Shown one piece after another: positions 61,862 through 64,000 of a stretch of DNA of 64,000 nucleotides. The stretch is taken from NCBI RefSeq assembly GCF_001434135.1, contig NZ_AZEB01000004.1, positions 80,250 through 144,249 of the forward strand, in the 5' to 3' direction. This stretch comes from Lentilactobacillus kisonensis DSM 19906 = JCM 15041 (GTDB taxonomy: Bacteria; Bacillota; Bacilli; Lactobacillales; Lactobacillaceae). Position numbers and translations under genes: made by a program. Position 1 is the first letter of the stretch. Every line of letters starts with the position of its first letter. Under the pieces are notes generated by a model. The model had not been told where the DNA came from and did no database searches. It saw only the letters and a program-made list of their open reading frames with translations.

Positions 61862-62740
61862 ATGAAATATTATGCAGTTAAAAAGGGTCGCACTACCGGT
61901 ATTTTTACGACCTGGCCCGAAGCCGAGAAACAAGTCAAAGGCTATCCAAATGCAAAGTTTAAAAGCTTCAAGACTCAATCTGAAGCGACCCAATACCTGA
62001 ACGGTGAATTAGCGGAACCAAGCCACAAGCCAGCTAAAGCACGCCATGCAGTTACTAAGCCAACCAAGAAATTGCCTAGTGCCACGGATGACGACATTAT
62101 CCTATATACAGATGGTGGGTCTAGAAATCATGGTAACGTGAAGGGCGGTCATGTTAAAGCTAGCGATAAGGCGGCATGGGCATACCTCATTGTGACTGTT
62201 GATAACCGATTCTCCGATTCCGGCGGCGAACTAGGGGCCACCAATAATCGCATGGAGATCATGGCGCTTTACAAGGCCTTGGCGTATCTAAACGCTCACC
62301 AGCTTCAAGATAACCACATTCACGCCGTTTTAGATTCTAAATACGTCCTAAACGCCATTAACCAGCATTGGCTTAATGGCTGGCAACGGCGCGGATGGAC
62401 CCGCAGTGGTGGCCAGAAGTTAGAAAACAAGGAATTATGGCAAGCACTCGCAGGTGAACTGCGCCATTTTTCCCACTTAGAACTATATTGGACTAAAGGC
62501 CACGCGGACAATGAAGGAAACGTATTCGTCGACAAGCTGCTTAATAAGACAATGGATAAAATGACAACGAAAGCGCCTCGGATAACCGGCCACCAACCCA
62601 CAAGTAAACCAGTTGCTAAGTCAGCAGCACCCAAGACGCCATCAACAAACCAGCCAAAGGCCAACCATGGTACCAAAGAATCAGTGCAGGCTATTGAAAA
62701 TAATTTGAAACAGTTAGGCTTATTTGACGATAATGATTAA
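61862..62740 (+). CDS. rnhA: Ribonuclease HI with N-terminal viroplasmin-like domain
   Basis: 292 aa. N-terminal RNA:DNA hybrid-binding domain (KYYAVKKGRTTGIFTTWPEA), linker, then the RNase H fold with catalytic D (LYTDGGSRNHG), E (ATNNRMEIMAL), D (AVLDSKYVL) and the C-terminal HADNEGNVFVD. It carries a C-terminal extension of about 65 residues. ATG 61862 with AGGAG upstream. Cleaves RNA in hybrids. Overlaps the convergent UPF0316 gene by 4 bases. Confidence 0.94.
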   Translation: MKYYAVKKGRTTGIFTTWPEAEKQVKGYPNAKFKSFKTQSEATQYLNGELAEPSHKPAKARHAVTKPTKKLPSATDDDIILYTDGGSRNHGNVKGGHVKASDKAAWAYLIVTVDNRFSDSGGELGATNNRMEIMALYKALAYLNAHQLQDNHIHAVLDSKYVLNAINQHWLNGWQRRGWTRSGGQKLENKELWQALAGELRHFSHLELYWTKGHADNEGNVFVDKLLNKTMDKMTTKAPRITGHQPTSKPVAKSAAPKTPSTNQPKANHGTKESVQAIENNLKQLGLFDDND

Positions 62741-63300
62741 GGCCTTTTATTGACGTGATGATAACGATGATCAACTTCCTTGCTCCAAAAGCCACCTGCA
62801 AGCTGAACTGGCTCTTGAACCATAATAAACGCATCTGGAGATAATTCTTGAATTTGTTCCATTAGACGTCGATCGGCCTTTCGAGGAGCTAAGATGCTCA
62901 GGACAAGTCGAGCACCAGAACGCCCTTGAGCGCGGGTGACGGTAACCCCGTATCCCAGATCTCTAAGGTGTTCAGCGAGTTCTTCGTTGTGAGCATGAAT
63001 TGGGTTAGTCGGATCGATTTGAACGGTGACTTCAAAGTTGACATATCCTAAGGCAATCTTATCTTCAATGATAATGCCAATATAGATACCAACACCAAAC
63101 CCGATCGCATAAGCGGCGATATTTAACGGGCTGTCAATGTGCTGCAAAGCAATCGCTAAGGCCATAACGTAGATGAACTCTTCAAAGACAGCGACAATTG
63201 GCGCGAGGTATTGGTGCCCTTTAACTACCAGCATCGTTCTAAAAGTATTAATTGAAATATATAAAGCGTTTAAAACAAAAATTGTGATTGCAAGTTCCAT
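62737..63300 (-). CDS. UPF0316/DUF2179 membrane protein
   Basis: 187 aa. Three N-terminal hydrophobic helices (about 1-80), then a cytosolic DUF2179-type ferredoxin-like domain (FEVTVQIDPTNPIHAHNEEL, YGVTVTRAQGRSGARLVLSI). ATG 63300 chosen, giving MELAITIFVLNALYIS with GGGAGG upstream; the longer TTG start contains the ribosome site itself. Role unknown. DUF2179 domains occur in putative nucleotide-binding membrane proteins. Confidence 0.88.
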   Translation of the reverse strand: MELAITIFVLNALYISINTFRTMLVVKGHQYLAPIVAVFEEFIYVMALAIALQHIDSPLNIAAYAIGFGVGIYIGIIIEDKIALGYVNFEVTVQIDPTNPIHAHNEELAEHLRDLGYGVTVTRAQGRSGARLVLSILAPRKADRRLMEQIQELSPDAFIMVQEPVQLAGGFWSKEVDHRYHHVNKRP

Positions 63301-63482
63301 CGGTTTTTTGCCTCCCAATTGTATTTAGTGAATAGTGTATCACTTTTGGGTAATAAGTTAGTTAATATATGCGTTACAAAGCTTTACAGCAAGGCTCAAG
63401 TGGCTGGTTAACATTGACAACTATCGTAATTAACGGTATTCTAAATTTTGTATAATATCTGAAAGTAAGGGTTGTTGACCTA

Positions 63483-63923
63483 ATGAATAATACCAAATTA
63501 ATTCCATATTTAACTTTTGAAAATACGAAAAGTGCCCTTGATTATTATCAACGGGTATTTGGTGTCACGGACGTAACCCGGCAGGCACCGACCGAAAAGC
63601 AGGCTGACGAGATGGCGTTGAACAAAGACGTTAACCTCGAAGATTTGACGTTGCGGGCAAGCTTTAAGATATTGGGACAAGAAGTTAATTGTGCTGATAG
63701 CTTTATGGGCAAGCCGGTAATTTCGTCATTGATTTCGCTGATGCTTCAAGTAGATATGCACGATTCAGATGAATCAACTAATCTGGAGAACCTATACAAA
63801 CAGGTGGCCGAGTCGGAAGACGCTAAGGTAATCGTGACGTTTGAAAAGAAATCGTCAGGGGACAAGTACGGCCAAATTGTTGATAAGTATGGGATTACTT
63901 GGATTTTTAATGAAATTAAGTGA
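63483..63923 (+). CDS. VOC-family (PhnB/glyoxalase-like) protein
   Basis: 146 aa. LIPYLTFENTKSALDYYQRVFGV is the PhnB-type start; a second half-repeat ends KYGQIVDKYGITWIFNEI. Metal-dependent or antibiotic-binding roles are both known in this fold; none is specified here. AAGGGT precedes the ATG. Its stop TGA overlaps the next hairpin element. Confidence 0.87.
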   Translation: MNNTKLIPYLTFENTKSALDYYQRVFGVTDVTRQAPTEKQADEMALNKDVNLEDLTLRASFKILGQEVNCADSFMGKPVISSLISLMLQVDMHDSDESTNLENLYKQVAESEDAKVIVTFEKKSSGDKYGQIVDKYGITWIFNEIK

Positions 63924-64000
63924 GTGGAGCAAAGCGGTTAGAAGTCGGAGCCTAAGTTGCCTCCCTCAAAAATCCCTGGGCTTGGGATTTTTGAGGGAGG
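63919..64000 (+). repeat. Hairpin element, final copy (cut by the window edge)
   Basis: AGTGAGTGGAGCAAAGC onward; arm CCTCCCTC pairs with GAGGGAGG at the very end. The AAGTGAGT sequence supplies the VOC gene stop codon. Confidence 0.88.

Noticed and set aside
1582..64000. Hairpin elements as insertion sequences
   Set aside because: No ORF or transposase, no clear target duplications seen by eye. They could be non-autonomous, but an autonomous partner is not in the window.

Overview
The window looks like a chromosomal segment of a heterofermentative Lactobacillaceae species, most like Lentilactobacillus. This rests on moderate GC, the arabinose isomerase, ClpL, GAPDH, KtrAB and CodA types, two DUF5776-type surface proteins, and a sortase-anchored giant adhesin ending in LPQTGE. 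The species call is inference. No rRNA, tRNA, CRISPR array, transposase or prophage was seen.

Layout. 1-4 kb: araA with AraR-like and cre sites, then an acetyltransferase / aldo-keto reductase / acetyltransferase trio. 4-8 kb: ZIP metal transporter, histidine phosphatase, ABC-F protein. 8-13 kb: a beta-helix surface protein and an unknown 132-aa gene; an MqsR-like/Panacea toxin-antitoxin pair lies between that gene and a decayed copy of its 3' end. 12.6-18 kb: gap, a DHA2 efflux pump, Fic, DegV. 18-20 kb: an Ile/Val-rich leader peptide with an attenuator, ahead of a frameshifted MHS-family transporter. 20-24 kb: a DUF4143 ATPase preceded by four TTTCAGT sites exactly 39 bp apart, an ADP-ribosyltransferase-like gene coupled to a small ORF, and two secreted paralogues. 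24-29 kb: pgcA divergent from a LacI-type regulator, then a second DegV. 29-33 kb: an S53 protease and a divergent GcvH/lipoate-ligase pair. 33.5-43.4 kb: a 2849-aa adhesin, a truncated duplicate of its first 100 codons, and a surface gene chimeric at its 3' end. 43.6-53 kb: Csp, ClpL, OsmC, a regulator/ABC cluster with a nonsense codon in its permease, an oxidoreductase, a second DUF5776 protein and a DinJ/PemK pair. 53-64 kb: an HMP/pyridoxine-type kinase, a 40-aa basic microprotein, an NhaP/KtrA/KtrB ion block, codA, RNase HI, UPF0316 and a VOC protein.

The most striking content is a dense family of about 120-bp hairpin elements, over 20 copies counting partial and composite ones. Their ends are fixed (AGTGAGCGGA ... 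GGAGCTGTCCTA). Their four stem segments change from copy to copy but stay complementary within each copy. The AGTGAG end faces a gene: it supplies or abuts the stop codon (araA, the MHS transporter, nhaP, ktrA, the 163-aa gene, the VOC gene) or sits just before the ribosome binding site (gap, pgcA, the lacI-type gene, clpL). Some copies are reduced to about 40 bp, and others form nested composites in the K+/H+ transport block.

Several loci show recent decay or rearrangement: the transporter frameshift, the permease stop codon, the adhesin duplication/deletion and the 132-aa gene remnant. Four toxin or toxin-like modules are present (MqsR-like/Panacea, ART-like plus small ORF, DinJ/PemK, Fic). 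All functional assignments come from reading the sequence; no database search was run.
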